Source: Pseudocoprococcus catus (GTDB lineage Bacteria > Bacillota > Clostridia > Lachnospirales > Lachnospiraceae). Taken from it: a stretch of 64,000 nucleotides of DNA. Below, piece after piece: positions 42,327-51,773 of the stretch; position 1 is the first letter of the stretch, and each line of letters starts with the position of its first letter. Below the pieces are notes generated by a model that worked only from the letters and a program-made list of their open reading frames with translations, had not been told where the DNA came from and did not search any database. The position numbers and the translations under genes are program-made. Where the stretch lies: contig NZ_JAAXCM010000021.1 in the NCBI RefSeq assembly GCF_019734885.1, positions 124,001-188,000 on the forward strand. The letters run 5' to 3'.

Positions 42327-42497
42327 ATGGCATACGTTATTTCAGACGCTTGTGTTTCTTGTGGTACATGTGCTGGTGAATGTCCAGTTGGCGCAATCAG
42401 CGAAGGTGATGGCAAATACGTTATCGACGCTAATGCATGCTTAGACTGTGGTTCTTGCGCAGGCGCTTGCCCTACAGAAGCTATTTCTCAGGAATAA
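42327..42497 (+). CDS. Clostridial 2[4Fe-4S] ferredoxin
   Basis: A 56-residue protein, MAYVISDACVSCGTCAGECP..., with two CxxCxxCxxxCP motifs (CVSCGTCAGECP at 9-20 and CLDCGSCAGACP in the second half), each ligating a [4Fe-4S] cluster. It is the low-potential electron carrier of anaerobic metabolism (pyruvate oxidoreductase, hydrogenase, nitrogen or CO2 reduction partners). AGGAGG lies 8 nt before the ATG. Gene is alone between its own promoter and a strong terminator. Codon use indicates high expression. Confidence 0.96.
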   Translation: MAYVISDACVSCGTCAGECPVGAISEGDGKYVIDANACLDCGSCAGACPTEAISQE

Positions 42498-42538
42498 TCC
42501 TGTTGGCCGGTATATCCGGTTTATTATGAAACATGAGG

Positions 42539-42575
42539 AAAAGGTTACTATAGCAATATAGTAACCTTTTTTATT
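42539..42575 (+). terminator. Ferredoxin terminator
   Basis: AAAAGGTTACTATA (42539-42552) and its complement (42557-42570), loop GCAA, then T-rich sequence. Confidence 0.93.
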
Positions 42576-42645
42576 TGTTTTATACATGTGCGATGAACTT
42601 TTGCTAATATATAGGATTCACGCAATAAGTTTTTTGCCGCATGGG

Positions 42646-43428
42646 TTATAAACTGCGAAGAATCTGCAAAGCATTCTCGCGGATAATAGTTTCATAATGT
42701 TCATCAAAATAATACAATGTATTGGCATTTGCTTTCTGAACAGAACCGAACTCTGAAGCAAGCTGGCAGATGCCCCCAAAGATGGTGCGTGGGATTCCTT
42801 CGCTGGAGAGAACAAGATAGTAATGACTATTTACCGGGTTCTTATACAGTGTATTGCCGCAGTCGAAATTCTCAGGAAGCTGTTCGCTCAGACGGGAGAC
42901 GTCATTCAGAGAATTGAATTCATAAATACGTAAAATAATCTGCTGGGAATCTGCATTCGCTTCCGTATCAGGGGTGTTGGAATCATCCTGAATATCTGAG
43001 TCGGCCGTATTGTCTGTACTGTGCATTTCAGCTGTCTTTGCCAGGATATCATTGCTGAGGCGCTTAAAGATGTCAAGAATCTCGTCTGTACCGCTGTAAA
43101 TGATCTCATCCGAATCAGACACCTCATCCGAATCATCTGAGGATGGTGTGAATCTGGAGAAACGGGTATCCAGTTCTTCTGGATCATCCACCTTTGTGAT
43201 GATCAACATAATACATTCATTGGAAATAGGGACAGCTTCTATGATTAAAGGGATGTTCTCTGCTTCAAAACCGAGTTCATCAGATGCCTGAACCATCATT
43301 TCACGAAAAAGTGCTTTGGCTTTCTCGGAACCATAGGCAAGTTCACTGAGCTTGAGTTCGCGTTCAGCCAGATCGCTGCGTGTCAGTGTACATCGTATCT
43401 GGTTCTCACTGATGCGTTCTAATTTCAT
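42646..43428 (-). CDS. mecA: MecA-type adaptor of ClpC protease
   Basis: 260 residues. N-terminal MKLERISENQIRCTLTRSDLAERELKLSELAYGSEKAKALFREMMVQASDELGFE and C-terminal IYEFNSLNDVSRLSEQL...SEFGS match MecA; the two domains are joined by an acidic linker (about 100-160). MecA brings substrates to ClpCP and so controls competence and stress regulators. ATG 43428 follows AAAGGAG by 7 nt. Confidence 0.92.
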   Translation of the reverse strand: MKLERISENQIRCTLTRSDLAERELKLSELAYGSEKAKALFREMMVQASDELGFEAENIPLIIEAVPISNECIMLIITKVDDPEELDTRFSRFTPSSDDSDEVSDSDEIIYSGTDEILDIFKRLSNDILAKTAEMHSTDNTADSDIQDDSNTPDTEANADSQQIILRIYEFNSLNDVSRLSEQLPENFDCGNTLYKNPVNSHYYLVLSSEGIPRTIFGGICQLASEFGSVQKANANTLYYFDEHYETIIRENALQILRSL

Positions 43429-43968
43429 GTTATCACTCCTTTCCATGCAAAATAAAACCATAAACCATATGAAGTTTTTTCTGCAAGTATCTTCATTATA
43501 GCCATTATTTAATTGGCTGTAAAGAGGAAATAACGTTGGATTTTAACCCGGAGAAAGCAGCCGTGTCGAAGGTATTGACATGTTGTCAATGGGGGATGTT
43601 TTCTGCGGACTGATGATGATTGATGGATGTATTTGGTACTGTTATCATTATTATATGTCTGATGGAGAGTATCATTACAAGGATGCAGGTGCCAATATAA
43701 CATATCACATAGCGCGCGGCATGAAATGGAGAACAGAAGACATTTTTACGGAATCTTTCCGCAAAAGTGGAGGATGATGGATGAAAGCAACCGTTTTTTA
43801 TGCAAAAATGGAAGAAAATACCGCTTTTAGTGTTTTTTAAGGGTGGAAATGTTGATGGATTGGGTACTATGTAGTATAATCAGAAGATAAGTATATGGAA
43901 ATTGTATAGAGTCGTTTTTGGGAAGCCAGCTCTGTACAGCTACACAATGTGAATAGGAGACTGTTTGG
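43429..43968. other. Non-coding stretch with promoter for wall operon
   Basis: 540 bp with no convincing gene. A plus-strand open frame of 65 codons (43580-43777) lacks a ribosome site. A good promoter, TTGATG (43852-43857) and TATAAT (43875-43880) with 17-bp spacing, would start the transcript for 43969 and following genes. Confidence 0.6.
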
Positions 43969-44610
43969 ATGGAAGTAATTACAGATGATATGACAGGGTA
44001 CAGGCTCCGAAGGAGAGCGATTGTATTCTGGATAATCTCAGGAGTACTGATCATCGTCACTGTCGGAAGTATACTGTTTTATAGAAATCCATGGCTCGTG
44101 CACAGAATGGATGCCGATCAGGCAACAGCAGAGGTGTTGGAAGAGATTGCAGAGAGCACATCACCTTATGTGAAGATTGAAGGCATTGAGCTTACTTTTA
44201 CGGGTTACTATAAGGTGAATGGGAATGGGACGGTATGTTCTTATTGCTATATGGGATCAATCGGGAATCATTATGTACTCACGGATATACCTGCGAAGGA
44301 TAAAGGTGCACTGGCTGAGGACAGTACACTGGAGGAGAAGGTTTTGAAGAACTATACACTGACAGGTCAGCTTGTGAAGAAGGATGAAATTACCGCACGA
44401 TTGGCAGAAGAAGAGAACATGGATCTTAGTGAATATAAAGCCTATTATCATATGGCGGATATTGAGATCCATGATTATGACAGTGATCAGGAAAGAATGC
44501 GTATCTATCAGATGATGTATCTGATAATGGCGGTCGGCTTAGCCGCTGCCGGTGCGATTTTATGGTCAGAATCTAGGCTGAGTATGCAGTCAACGAAAGA
44601 CAACAGTTGA
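43969..44610 (+). CDS. Two-pass membrane protein upstream of GH18 gene
   Basis: 213 residues with one hydrophobic segment near the start (AIVFWIISGVLIIVTVGSILFY, about 18-39) and one near the end (MMYLIMAVGLAAAGAILW); the 130 residues between should be outside the cell. The extracellular part (VKIEGIELTFTGYYKVNGNGTVCSYCYMGSIGNHYVLTDI) looks like the OB-like domain of DUF6709-type proteins. Start ATG follows AGGAGA. It precedes the glycosidase gene by 29 bp and is likely co-transcribed. Confidence 0.7.
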   Translation: MEVITDDMTGYRLRRRAIVFWIISGVLIIVTVGSILFYRNPWLVHRMDADQATAEVLEEIAESTSPYVKIEGIELTFTGYYKVNGNGTVCSYCYMGSIGNHYVLTDIPAKDKGALAEDSTLEEKVLKNYTLTGQLVKKDEITARLAEEENMDLSEYKAYYHMADIEIHDYDSDQERMRIYQMMYLIMAVGLAAAGAILWSESRLSMQSTKDNS

Positions 44611-44639
44611 CAGATGCTCCGGCTGCAAAGGAGGAACCA

Positions 44640-46370
44640 ATGAAGAAAGTATTACCGATTGTAATTGTGATGCTGCTTATTATAGGTGTAGGCGGCGGAG
44701 TGGCGTGGAGTCTGCTTGCAGGCAGGTACAAACCGACAGAAGAGGTGCTTGACTATGCTTCTGAGATGGGCCTTGCTGAGAACGAATATGCTGTTACGCT
44801 GAATCATGAAGTACTAAAGGAAGACAAAGCAGCAGCAATTGACGGCAGAGTTTATTTAAGCATGGCTTTGGTGACAGAAAGCATTAATACCCGTTTTTAC
44901 TGGGATGACAACGAAAAGCTGTTTTTATTTACGACACCGACAGAAGTGATGAAGGTGACACCGGATCAGCAGAGTTATACAGTGAAGACCTGGGATGGCA
45001 GCAGCGATGCTGATGAAGGTTACATGATTGTGCGGACTTACAATGGCAGTTATTATGTTGCGGCTGAATTTGTGAAAGCACACACTCAGATGGATTATGC
45101 AGAATATACAGAACCAAACCGCGTTGTGATGAACACAAAATGGGAAGAGCAGCAGACGGTGACGCTGAAGAAGGACACAGCGGTTCGCTATAAAGGCGGT
45201 GTGAAGAGTGAAGTGCTCAGGCAGGCCAATAAGGGGGAGAAGATGGTACTGCTCGAGGCTTACGATGACTGGAGCAATGTGGTGACAGAAGATGGATTTG
45301 TAGGATGGGTGTCCAACAAGGCACTGCAGGAGACCCAGATAGAGACGCCTGAGGCACCGGCTTTTGAGGCACCGGAATATACCAGCATCCACAAAGATTA
45401 CAAGATCAATCTTGGATGGCATCAAGTGATGAGTACAGCGGCCAACAGCAGTTTGTCAAGCGTGCTGAGTTCTGCATCAGGCATCAATACATTGTCACCT
45501 ACATGGTTCTCGTTTGCAGATACAGAGGGCTCTGTGACATCGATTGCTTCCAAAGATTATGTGGATACCTGTCATGCGAAGGACATTGAAGTGTGGGCAT
45601 TGTTCTCCAATGAGTTTCCTTCAGATGACGGGACACGATATTTTGATTCTGAGAAGACCGATCAGGTTTTGGCTTATACATCCAAACGTGAGAAAGTGAT
45701 CAGCGAAGTGATTAGTTATGTGACAAAGTACGGTATTGATGGCATTAATATTGATTTTGAGTTGATATCACAGGAAGGCGCGGATGATTATATTGAGTTC
45801 ATCAGAGAATTGTCTATCGCCTGCCGTGCGAACAATATCATCTTGTCGGTAGATAATTATGTGCCGGAGTACACCTATTATTATAACCGCAGGGAACAGG
45901 GGATTGTGGCAGATTATGTAGTGATCATGGGATATGATGAGACACCTGCAGGTTCAGATACACCGGGGCCTGTCGCTTCTCTGAACTTTGTTCGCAAGGG
46001 TATCACAGATACGTTGAATGTTGTGGACAAGTCGAAGGTGATCAATGGTATTCCGTTCTATACCAGAGTCTGGTGTACAACTGCCGATGGAAATGTCAGT
46101 TCCTTTGCATGCGGAATGGCGGAGGCTTTGGGGTATTTGACGGATCATAATGTGATACCGCAGTTTGTGGAGGATATGGGTCTGAATTACGGCAGTTATA
46201 CCTCTGAGAAGGATGGCAACTTCTACGAAATCTGGCTTCAGGATGCTACAGCCGTAGAAGAAGAGATGAAGATGATCAAGGAGTTTGATCTGGCGGGTGT
46301 TGCAGAGTGGAAGATCGGCTTCGAGAGCGGATCAGAAATCTGGGATACAATACAGTCTTATCTTCAGTAA
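44640..46370 (+). CDS. GH18 family cell-wall glycosidase with SH3 domain
   Basis: 576 residues. An N-terminal membrane anchor (KKVLPIVIVMLLIIGVGGGVAWSLL), a copper-amine-oxidase-like N-domain (residues about 50-170), a bacterial SH3 domain (TVRYKGGVKSEVLRQANKGEKMVLLEAYDDWSNVVTEDGFVGWVSN pattern) and a GH18 barrel. The catalytic DGINIDFE motif ends in the acid/base Glu. Similar proteins (YaaH/SleL-like, YdhD) cleave N-acetylglucosaminyl bonds in spore or cell peptidoglycan. Start ATG at 44640 follows AAAGGAGG. Followed by a CwlD-like amidase, supporting a spore-cortex or wall remodelling role. Confidence 0.85.
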   Translation: MKKVLPIVIVMLLIIGVGGGVAWSLLAGRYKPTEEVLDYASEMGLAENEYAVTLNHEVLKEDKAAAIDGRVYLSMALVTESINTRFYWDDNEKLFLFTTPTEVMKVTPDQQSYTVKTWDGSSDADEGYMIVRTYNGSYYVAAEFVKAHTQMDYAEYTEPNRVVMNTKWEEQQTVTLKKDTAVRYKGGVKSEVLRQANKGEKMVLLEAYDDWSNVVTEDGFVGWVSNKALQETQIETPEAPAFEAPEYTSIHKDYKINLGWHQVMSTAANSSLSSVLSSASGINTLSPTWFSFADTEGSVTSIASKDYVDTCHAKDIEVWALFSNEFPSDDGTRYFDSEKTDQVLAYTSKREKVISEVISYVTKYGIDGINIDFELISQEGADDYIEFIRELSIACRANNIILSVDNYVPEYTYYYNRREQGIVADYVVIMGYDETPAGSDTPGPVASLNFVRKGITDTLNVVDKSKVINGIPFYTRVWCTTADGNVSSFACGMAEALGYLTDHNVIPQFVEDMGLNYGSYTSEKDGNFYEIWLQDATAVEEEMKMIKEFDLAGVAEWKIGFESGSEIWDTIQSYLQ

Positions 46371-46483
46371 ATGTTTTGGACACGGCATGAGGAGTGCAGG
46401 TGTCCGGCTAATGGGATAACAGGAATCCTGTTTGCATATATTGTCTTCAAAGAGATGATAGATGCAGGCAGGGTTCTTTTTTT

Positions 46484-47227
46484 ATGAAACGAGTGCTGAC
46501 AGGCATATTGTGGTGTCTGGCGATCGGAATGGTTTACAGTGTTCTGATCCGTCAAAGTGGTCAGGGAGAACGGATGGAGGGGATAAGTACTGTTTTTTAT
46601 CATAGGATAAAGCCGACAATGGAAAACTCCTCCTTTGTTGTCATTGACAGTGGACATGGGTTTTTTGATGCCGGCAAAATTGGTGTCGGTGGTACACAGG
46701 AAAAGAAAATTAATCTGGTGATTGCACAAAAACTGAGGGATATGCTGGAGCTTCAGGGGATTCATGTACGGATGACACGGGAGAATGATGAAGTTTTATA
46801 TGATGGTGAACCGCCTGAAGACAAAAAAGAGGATATGAGAAAGAGAGTGGCACTGATGAATGAACAGGGGTGCCTGCTGGCTGTCAGTATTCATCAAAAC
46901 AGTTTCACAGAGGAAAAGTATAAGGGGGCCCAGGTCTTTTATTATAAACCCTCAGAGGAAAGCCACAGGCTTGCATCGGCGATCCAGCAATCTTTGATAG
47001 AATTTCAGAATTCGGAGAATACAAGACAGGAAAAAGCCAATGAAGACTATTATATTCTGAGAAAAGAAAGGGTGCCGACGGTGATCTGTGAATGCGGATT
47101 TTTAAGTAATCCGGAAGAGGAAGTTCTACTTTGTACGGAGGCGTATCAGGAAAAAACTGCATGGGCAATTTCTGTCGGTATTCTTCGGTATTTGAATGAA
47201 AAACAGGTACCAAGTGAAAATCATTAG
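46484..47227 (+). CDS. cwlD: N-acetylmuramoyl-L-alanine amidase, CwlD-like
   Basis: 247 residues. An N-terminal membrane segment (GILWCLAIGMVYSVLI), then an Amidase_3 domain: VVIDSGHGFFDAG with the first zinc His, E in GTQEKKINL, SIHQNSF with the third ligand His, and ICECGFLSNPEEE with the catalytic Glu. CwlD acts with PdaA to make muramic delta-lactam in spore cortex. Length and single anchor fit CwlD rather than large autolysins. The start has a weak ribosome site. Confidence 0.82.
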   Translation: MKRVLTGILWCLAIGMVYSVLIRQSGQGERMEGISTVFYHRIKPTMENSSFVVIDSGHGFFDAGKIGVGGTQEKKINLVIAQKLRDMLELQGIHVRMTRENDEVLYDGEPPEDKKEDMRKRVALMNEQGCLLAVSIHQNSFTEEKYKGAQVFYYKPSEESHRLASAIQQSLIEFQNSENTRQEKANEDYYILRKERVPTVICECGFLSNPEEEVLLCTEAYQEKTAWAISVGILRYLNEKQVPSENH

Positions 47228-47584
47228 AAAAGAATAAAAAAATTGGCAGCCTTTCGGCTGCCTGTAAGGGGAAGGTATATATTTAAAAAAGGGATTAAGA
47301 AATTGTCTTTTGCTATGTTTGTATTTTATCATAGGTGATATGTATAAGTGTTGCCAAAGATCGAAAAAATATTCCTTTAATTTTGCACAAAGTGACGACA
47401 TAATTCTTGTGCAATGTCACGATTGACATATGAAAGTACATATTTTGCGAGGTGTTTGGACATAATGCTCATAAACATACAGCAGCAGGTAAATAGGAAT
47501 TCGATGGCTATGTCTATAAATCAGACTCGAATTTTGTACTGAGACCTGCAGGCGAGTTTTGAGAGACAGAAAGGTGATTAGAAC
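47228..47584. other. Intergenic region after cwlD
   Basis: 357 bp. GGCAGCC-TTTC-GGCTGCC hairpin at about 47244-47261 may end the wall operon, although no T-run follows. A TTGACA near 47424 lacks a clear -10. No gene seen. Confidence 0.5.
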
Positions 47585-48187
47585 ATGAAAAATGTAAAAC
47601 AATGTGCAAAATGGATTCTGGTATGTTTAATGGCGGTTTTGATGACAGGTGTTGTATCAGCGGCGGAAACAGCCGGAAAAGGAGAGATTTCTTCTTTTAA
47701 TAATTACGGAGAAAATGGAAAGTACACATCGATTGGCAAATATGAGGTGGCCTATGGTTCAGCCATTACAGATGTGACGCAGAAACTGCCATCGACACTG
47801 ACAGCAACGATGACAACGGGTGAGGAAGTGGAAGTCCCTGTTACATGGGTATGTGTTAGTGATAATCTTGGGGGCAATTCTTATATACCAAAGCATGAGG
47901 ATGCTTCGGCAGTGTATACTTTTGAGGCACAGTTGGGGGATGGCTATAAGATGGCCGGCAATCTTCCGGATGATTATGTGATGCCTTTTGCAACTGTCAG
48001 TTACACAGAGGGTGCACAGGAGCTGAACAGTCAGGCACCCGAAATAGATACAGAGATGGATCAGGCAATGGATGCGGCCGCAGGAATGTCGGTATGGACC
48101 TGGATCATCTGGATTATTGTCATCGTGATCATCGTTGTTGTCCTCTGGTGGCTTTTTGCAGGCAGCAAAAACAGCAAAGAGAAGTAG
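47585..48187 (+). CDS. Secreted protein with C-terminal membrane anchor
   Basis: 200 residues. A signal peptide (KNVKQCAKWILVCLMAVLMTGVVSAAET) and, near the end, a membrane segment (MSVWTWIIWIIVIVIIVVVLWWLF) followed by a basic tail flank an extracellular domain of about 110 residues. Its segment LPSTLTATMTTGEEVEVPVTWVC is like Ig-like repeat domains of clostridial surface proteins. Start ATG follows AAAGGTG. Probably a wall-facing membrane-bound protein; function unknown. Confidence 0.7.
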   Translation: MKNVKQCAKWILVCLMAVLMTGVVSAAETAGKGEISSFNNYGENGKYTSIGKYEVAYGSAITDVTQKLPSTLTATMTTGEEVEVPVTWVCVSDNLGGNSYIPKHEDASAVYTFEAQLGDGYKMAGNLPDDYVMPFATVSYTEGAQELNSQAPEIDTEMDQAMDAAAGMSVWTWIIWIIVIVIIVVVLWWLFAGSKNSKEK

Positions 48188-48213
48188 CACAGTCATTTGA
48201 GTATTAAAAAATG

Positions 48214-48281
48214 AAAACAGGATTCAAAATGAGATCTTCAAAGACCGGCATATCGGTATATTCTCATTTGAATCCTGTTTT
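48214..48281. terminator. Bidirectional terminator
   Basis: A 21-bp nearly perfect stem (48214-48234 with 48261-48281, AAAACAGGATTCAAA core) lies between convergent genes. Confidence 0.85.
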
Positions 48282-48333
48282 GAAATTTTAGAGGTAGATT
48301 TTTAACCTGCGGGAGTGCGTGGAAAGAAGAATC

Positions 48334-48936
48334 CTAGCTTTCCCATGGACGGATACGGTAAGTGACGCCGAGTTGATCACAAATAGCCTGACACTGCGAC
48401 TCTTCTTCTTTGCTGAGGGTTGTGTCGACTGTTGTCATCACAACGTGAGGAACATACCGGGTGCATTCTTTGGCGAAATCCAGCATGGCCTGGAAAGACT
48501 GATCACCGAAACGGCTGCGGACCAGTTCGTGGTAACGGTCTGCATTAGGAGTATTTAAGCTGATGGAAACGGTGTCGATCAGCCCTTTAAAATCCGGTGC
48601 AATGTCTCTGCAGTTGACAAGGTTGCCGAGTCCGTTGGTGTTGATACGGATTGGTTTATGGTAGGTTTCCTTAAAGTATCGGGCAACTTGGAGCAGAATA
48701 TCGATGCGTTCTGTCGGTTCGCCGAAGCCGCAGAAGACCAGTTCATCAAAGGCATCAACGTTGAAATTAGCGAAATCGGCGATAATTTCTTCGTATTCCG
48801 GTTCACGTGTCAGCCACAGGGAATCGGATTCGCCCACATGATCCATGGTCTGCCTCAGACAGAAGGTGCAGGAACAGGGACATTTGTTGGTCAGATTGAC
48901 GTAAAGATTATTGTGAACTTTATAAAGAATCGTCAT
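48334..48936 (-). CDS. Radical SAM protein (TatD-associated type)
   Basis: 200 residues, a short radical SAM enzyme. The cluster motif CPCSCTFC gives CxxxCxxC near residue 20; ELVFCGFGEPT is the SAM-binding GGE-like motif, and INTNGLGN follows. The form NLYVNLTNKCPCSCTFCLR is typical of the TatD-associated radical SAM family of Gram-positives; the substrate is unknown. It is the last gene of a minus-strand unit with the B6 kinase. Confidence 0.85.
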   Translation of the reverse strand: MTILYKVHNNLYVNLTNKCPCSCTFCLRQTMDHVGESDSLWLTREPEYEEIIADFANFNVDAFDELVFCGFGEPTERIDILLQVARYFKETYHKPIRINTNGLGNLVNCRDIAPDFKGLIDTVSISLNTPNADRYHELVRSRFGDQSFQAMLDFAKECTRYVPHVVMTTVDTTLSKEEESQCQAICDQLGVTYRIRPWES

Positions 48937-48959
48937 AGTAAAAACTCCTTTGTATCAAT

Positions 48960-49802
48960 TTAGTCGTATTTTAATGTGTGCAGCACTTCTTCAAAACATA
49001 CACCATCTGTCAGCGGTATGTCAAGTTCAATGGAACGCTGGATGCATTTTTTAATAAAGTTGGAGGCCTTCTTGACAGAACGGTCGAATGGGACGCCATT
49101 GACGGCATCTGCTGCAATGATGGCAGTGAAAATATCACCGGTGCCTGAACGGGAGGTACCGATGCGGTGTGTTCTCAGAACACGGGAAGATTTGCCGGCT
49201 TCATGGCAGAAGTTGGCAACATACTGACCCTGCGTGATGCCGGTGATAACAATCTTTGAAGGACCGGCCTTGGAAAGCTTCTCGGCCATAGCCTCGATTT
49301 CTGAGAGATGCCACTTCTTGTCTTCGTACGGGGTGTCTGTCAGAATGCAGGCCTCTGTCATATTTGGAGTCAGAATATCTGCATAGTGGACCAGATCTTT
49401 CATATGGTCACACATCTCTCTGGTGTAGGTTGGATAAGGTCTGCCGTAATCGCCCATAACGGGGTCAATGATCACCAGGTTGTCCGGACGTTTGAAATCC
49501 CGGATAAAATTCGATACAATAGCGATCTGTCTGGCAGAGCCGAGGAATCCGGTGCAGATACCGGAAAAGGACAGATCAAGCTTCTTCCATTCGTCGATGC
49601 TTGGCTGCATATGGTCTGTATAGTCTTGATAGTAGAAGCTCTCAAAGCCTGTATGATTGGAAAAAATGGCTGTGGGAAGTGTACAGCATTGAACACGAAG
49701 CATGGAGATGACAGGAAGAGCCACTGCAATAGAGCAGCGGCCAAATCCTGTCATGTCATTGATTAATGCAATTTTCTTCTGATGATTATGATAATCTGAC
49801 AT
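48960..49802 (-). CDS. Pyridoxal/pyridoxamine kinase
   Basis: 280 residues of the ribokinase-like vitamin kinase family: INDMTGFGRCSIAVALPVISMLRVQCCTLPTAIFSNHTGF at the start, DPVMGDYGRPYPTY for substrate and metal, and RSGTGDIFTAIIAA with the catalytic Asp and anion hole. It phosphorylates vitamin B6 vitamers to the 5'-phosphate cofactor. Start follows AAAGGAA. The gene behind the ECF S-component suggests salvage of B6. Confidence 0.9.
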   Translation of the reverse strand: MSDYHNHQKKIALINDMTGFGRCSIAVALPVISMLRVQCCTLPTAIFSNHTGFESFYYQDYTDHMQPSIDEWKKLDLSFSGICTGFLGSARQIAIVSNFIRDFKRPDNLVIIDPVMGDYGRPYPTYTREMCDHMKDLVHYADILTPNMTEACILTDTPYEDKKWHLSEIEAMAEKLSKAGPSKIVITGITQGQYVANFCHEAGKSSRVLRTHRIGTSRSGTGDIFTAIIAADAVNGVPFDRSVKKASNFIKKCIQRSIELDIPLTDGVCFEEVLHTLKYD

Positions 49803-49887
49803 ATTCAGTTCCTTTCATGAAACAAAATTCAAGTCATCATGTGCAAGAACAGATGAGTTAACTGCCTTTCATATGATGGCATATTCG

Positions 49888-50418
49888 TCAGCGCTGGGTA
49901 AGGCGCTGGATATATTTCGGAAGATGTGCGGCCTGCAGTGCGGAACCGATCACATAGAAGAGAAGGATGCCGATGATACCTTCCATGACAAGTCCCGGAA
50001 TCTGTGTAGCACCTGTATAGATACTGCCGTAAAGAATAGAACCGCCGATGAAATAACCGATCACCATGATCACGATACCGACAACGCCGGCGATGGCTGT
50101 ACGGATCTTAAACATATTGGCGGTGAGTCCTGTGCGGTTGGCAATGTAACCGATCACAAAGCCCATGATACCTTTGATGATCAGTGTTGGGATGATCCAC
50201 TGGGCATAACCGGTCAGCAGATCAGAAAGTGCAGAGCCGATGCCGCCGGCCAGAAGACCTGTCACAGGGCCGAAGAAGACGCCTGAGATGAGAATGAAAC
50301 AGTTGCCGAGGTGGGCGTAACCCAATGGAATCGGGAACTGTAAAAACATTGTTGAAAGACACACTAGAGCGATGGCCAGTGCATTGATGCTGATTGTTCT
50401 GGAATTTAACTTGTTCAT
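49888..50418 (-). CDS. ECF transporter S component, likely vitamin B6
   Basis: 176 residues with about five or six membrane segments; PLGYAHLGNCFILISGVFFGPVTGLLAGGIGSALSDLLTGYAQW is the usual S-component signature of substrate-binding integral proteins. Together with an EcfAAT module encoded elsewhere it would import a vitamin. Linkage to the pyridoxal kinase 85 bp downstream points to pyridoxine or a related vitamer, by inference. ATG 50418 is used; the open frame extends 14 codons more. Confidence 0.82.
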   Translation of the reverse strand: MNKLNSRTISINALAIALVCLSTMFLQFPIPLGYAHLGNCFILISGVFFGPVTGLLAGGIGSALSDLLTGYAQWIIPTLIIKGIMGFVIGYIANRTGLTANMFKIRTAIAGVVGIVIMVIGYFIGGSILYGSIYTGATQIPGLVMEGIIGILLFYVIGSALQAAHLPKYIQRLTQR

Positions 50419-50643
50419 AACCGAAAACCTCTCTTCTGTATTAACATTACTTGATATCATACTGTGAATGTGACGTTTTTGAAATGGCCAGTTTTATATT
50501 ATTTCATATGGTCAGTTGCCTTTGATGAAGGTGGGTATATCACTGGGCAGCGAGAGTGGCACAAAGCGGCAGAATATGGTATACTATGTGAAAATATCAA
50601 TGTTTTGACAATACAGGATAACATAAGGAACAGAGGTGACATT

Positions 50644-51723
50644 TTGAAATTTATACATACGGCAGATATCCATCTGGGAGCAGCTCCGGACAGCGGTATG
50701 CCCTGGGCAGCAGACAGAGGAAGTGAACTATGGGAGACCTTTTACCGGCTTTTGGATAAAGCAGAAAAATCTGATGTGGAGCTATTATTGATCGCAGGGG
50801 ACCTTTTTCACAGGCAGCCGCTGAAGAGGGAACTCAAAGAATTGAATTATCGTTTTTCACAATTAACCCACACAAGGATCGTGATAGTGGCAGGCAACCA
50901 TGATTACATTGGCACGCAGTCTTTTTATAAGGATTTTGAGTGGGCGGACAATGTTGTCTTTTTCAGAAAAAATCATATATCTTATGTGTATATTGCTTCG
51001 TTGAATTTAGTTGTTTATGGCATGAGTTACGACAGGCAGGAGATTACAGAGGCGATGTATGACCAGCTTAGACCGATGCGCAGATTGAAGGACGGAAGGC
51101 CTCTTCCGGAAGGCTGCAGGCATATCCTTCTGGCCCATGGCGGTGACAGCCGTCATATTCCGATCAATCAGGATAAACTCAGACAGGCAGGGTTTGATTA
51201 TGTGGCGCTGGGCCATATCCACAAACCATGGATAGATGATAGGAGCCCAATGGCTTATGCTGGTGCGCTGGAACCCATTGACCGCAATGATGAAGGCATC
51301 CATGGTTATATACAGGGAATATTGAGTGACAAAGAGACAAAGATTGAATTTGTTCCTTTTGCGGAAAGGTCCTATATTACATTGAATGCGGAAGTGACAC
51401 CGGATATGACCATGCGTCAGCTGGCAGAGTCAGTAAAGGGGCTGCTGGGACAGTGCGGCCGGCAGAATATGTTTCAGATTGTGATAGAGGGGTTCAGAAA
51501 TGTGGATTTTGAACTGGATGAGGGAATGCTGATGCGGCTGGGACGGGTATTATCCGTCCGTGATCATTCGGTTCCGGATTTTGATTTCCAGCACTTATAC
51601 GAAGAAAATCAGAATAATATTATCGGAATGTATATCCGGCAGATTTCAGAGATGGATATCAGTGATGAACTGAAGGCGAAGGCATTAGGCTATGGGATGA
51701 AAGCATTGTTGGAGACACGATGA
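50644..51723 (+). CDS. SbcD/YhaO-like exonuclease
   Basis: 359 residues from a TTG start with AGAGGTG 7 nt upstream (the longer frame lacks a ribosome site). Calcineurin-like phosphoesterase motifs are clear: FIHTADIHLG, IAGDLFHRQP, VAGNHDYIG, LLAHGG and ALGHIHKP, the set binding two Mn ions. The C-terminal part resembles the capping region of SbcD/Mre11. It works with the next gene as an SbcCD/Rad50-Mre11-like DNA end-processing pair. Confidence 0.87.
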   Translation: MKFIHTADIHLGAAPDSGMPWAADRGSELWETFYRLLDKAEKSDVELLLIAGDLFHRQPLKRELKELNYRFSQLTHTRIVIVAGNHDYIGTQSFYKDFEWADNVVFFRKNHISYVYIASLNLVVYGMSYDRQEITEAMYDQLRPMRRLKDGRPLPEGCRHILLAHGGDSRHIPINQDKLRQAGFDYVALGHIHKPWIDDRSPMAYAGALEPIDRNDEGIHGYIQGILSDKETKIEFVPFAERSYITLNAEVTPDMTMRQLAESVKGLLGQCGRQNMFQIVIEGFRNVDFELDEGMLMRLGRVLSVRDHSVPDFDFQHLYEENQNNIIGMYIRQISEMDISDELKAKALGYGMKALLETR

Positions 51724-51773
51724 GATACATCATGATATAGACTGAATGAAATAGAGAATCAGGAGGCAGAAAA

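Noticed and set aside
43580-43777. 65-codon open frame upstream of the wall operon
   Set aside because: No ribosome site, composition unlike neighbouring genes and no recognisable domain.
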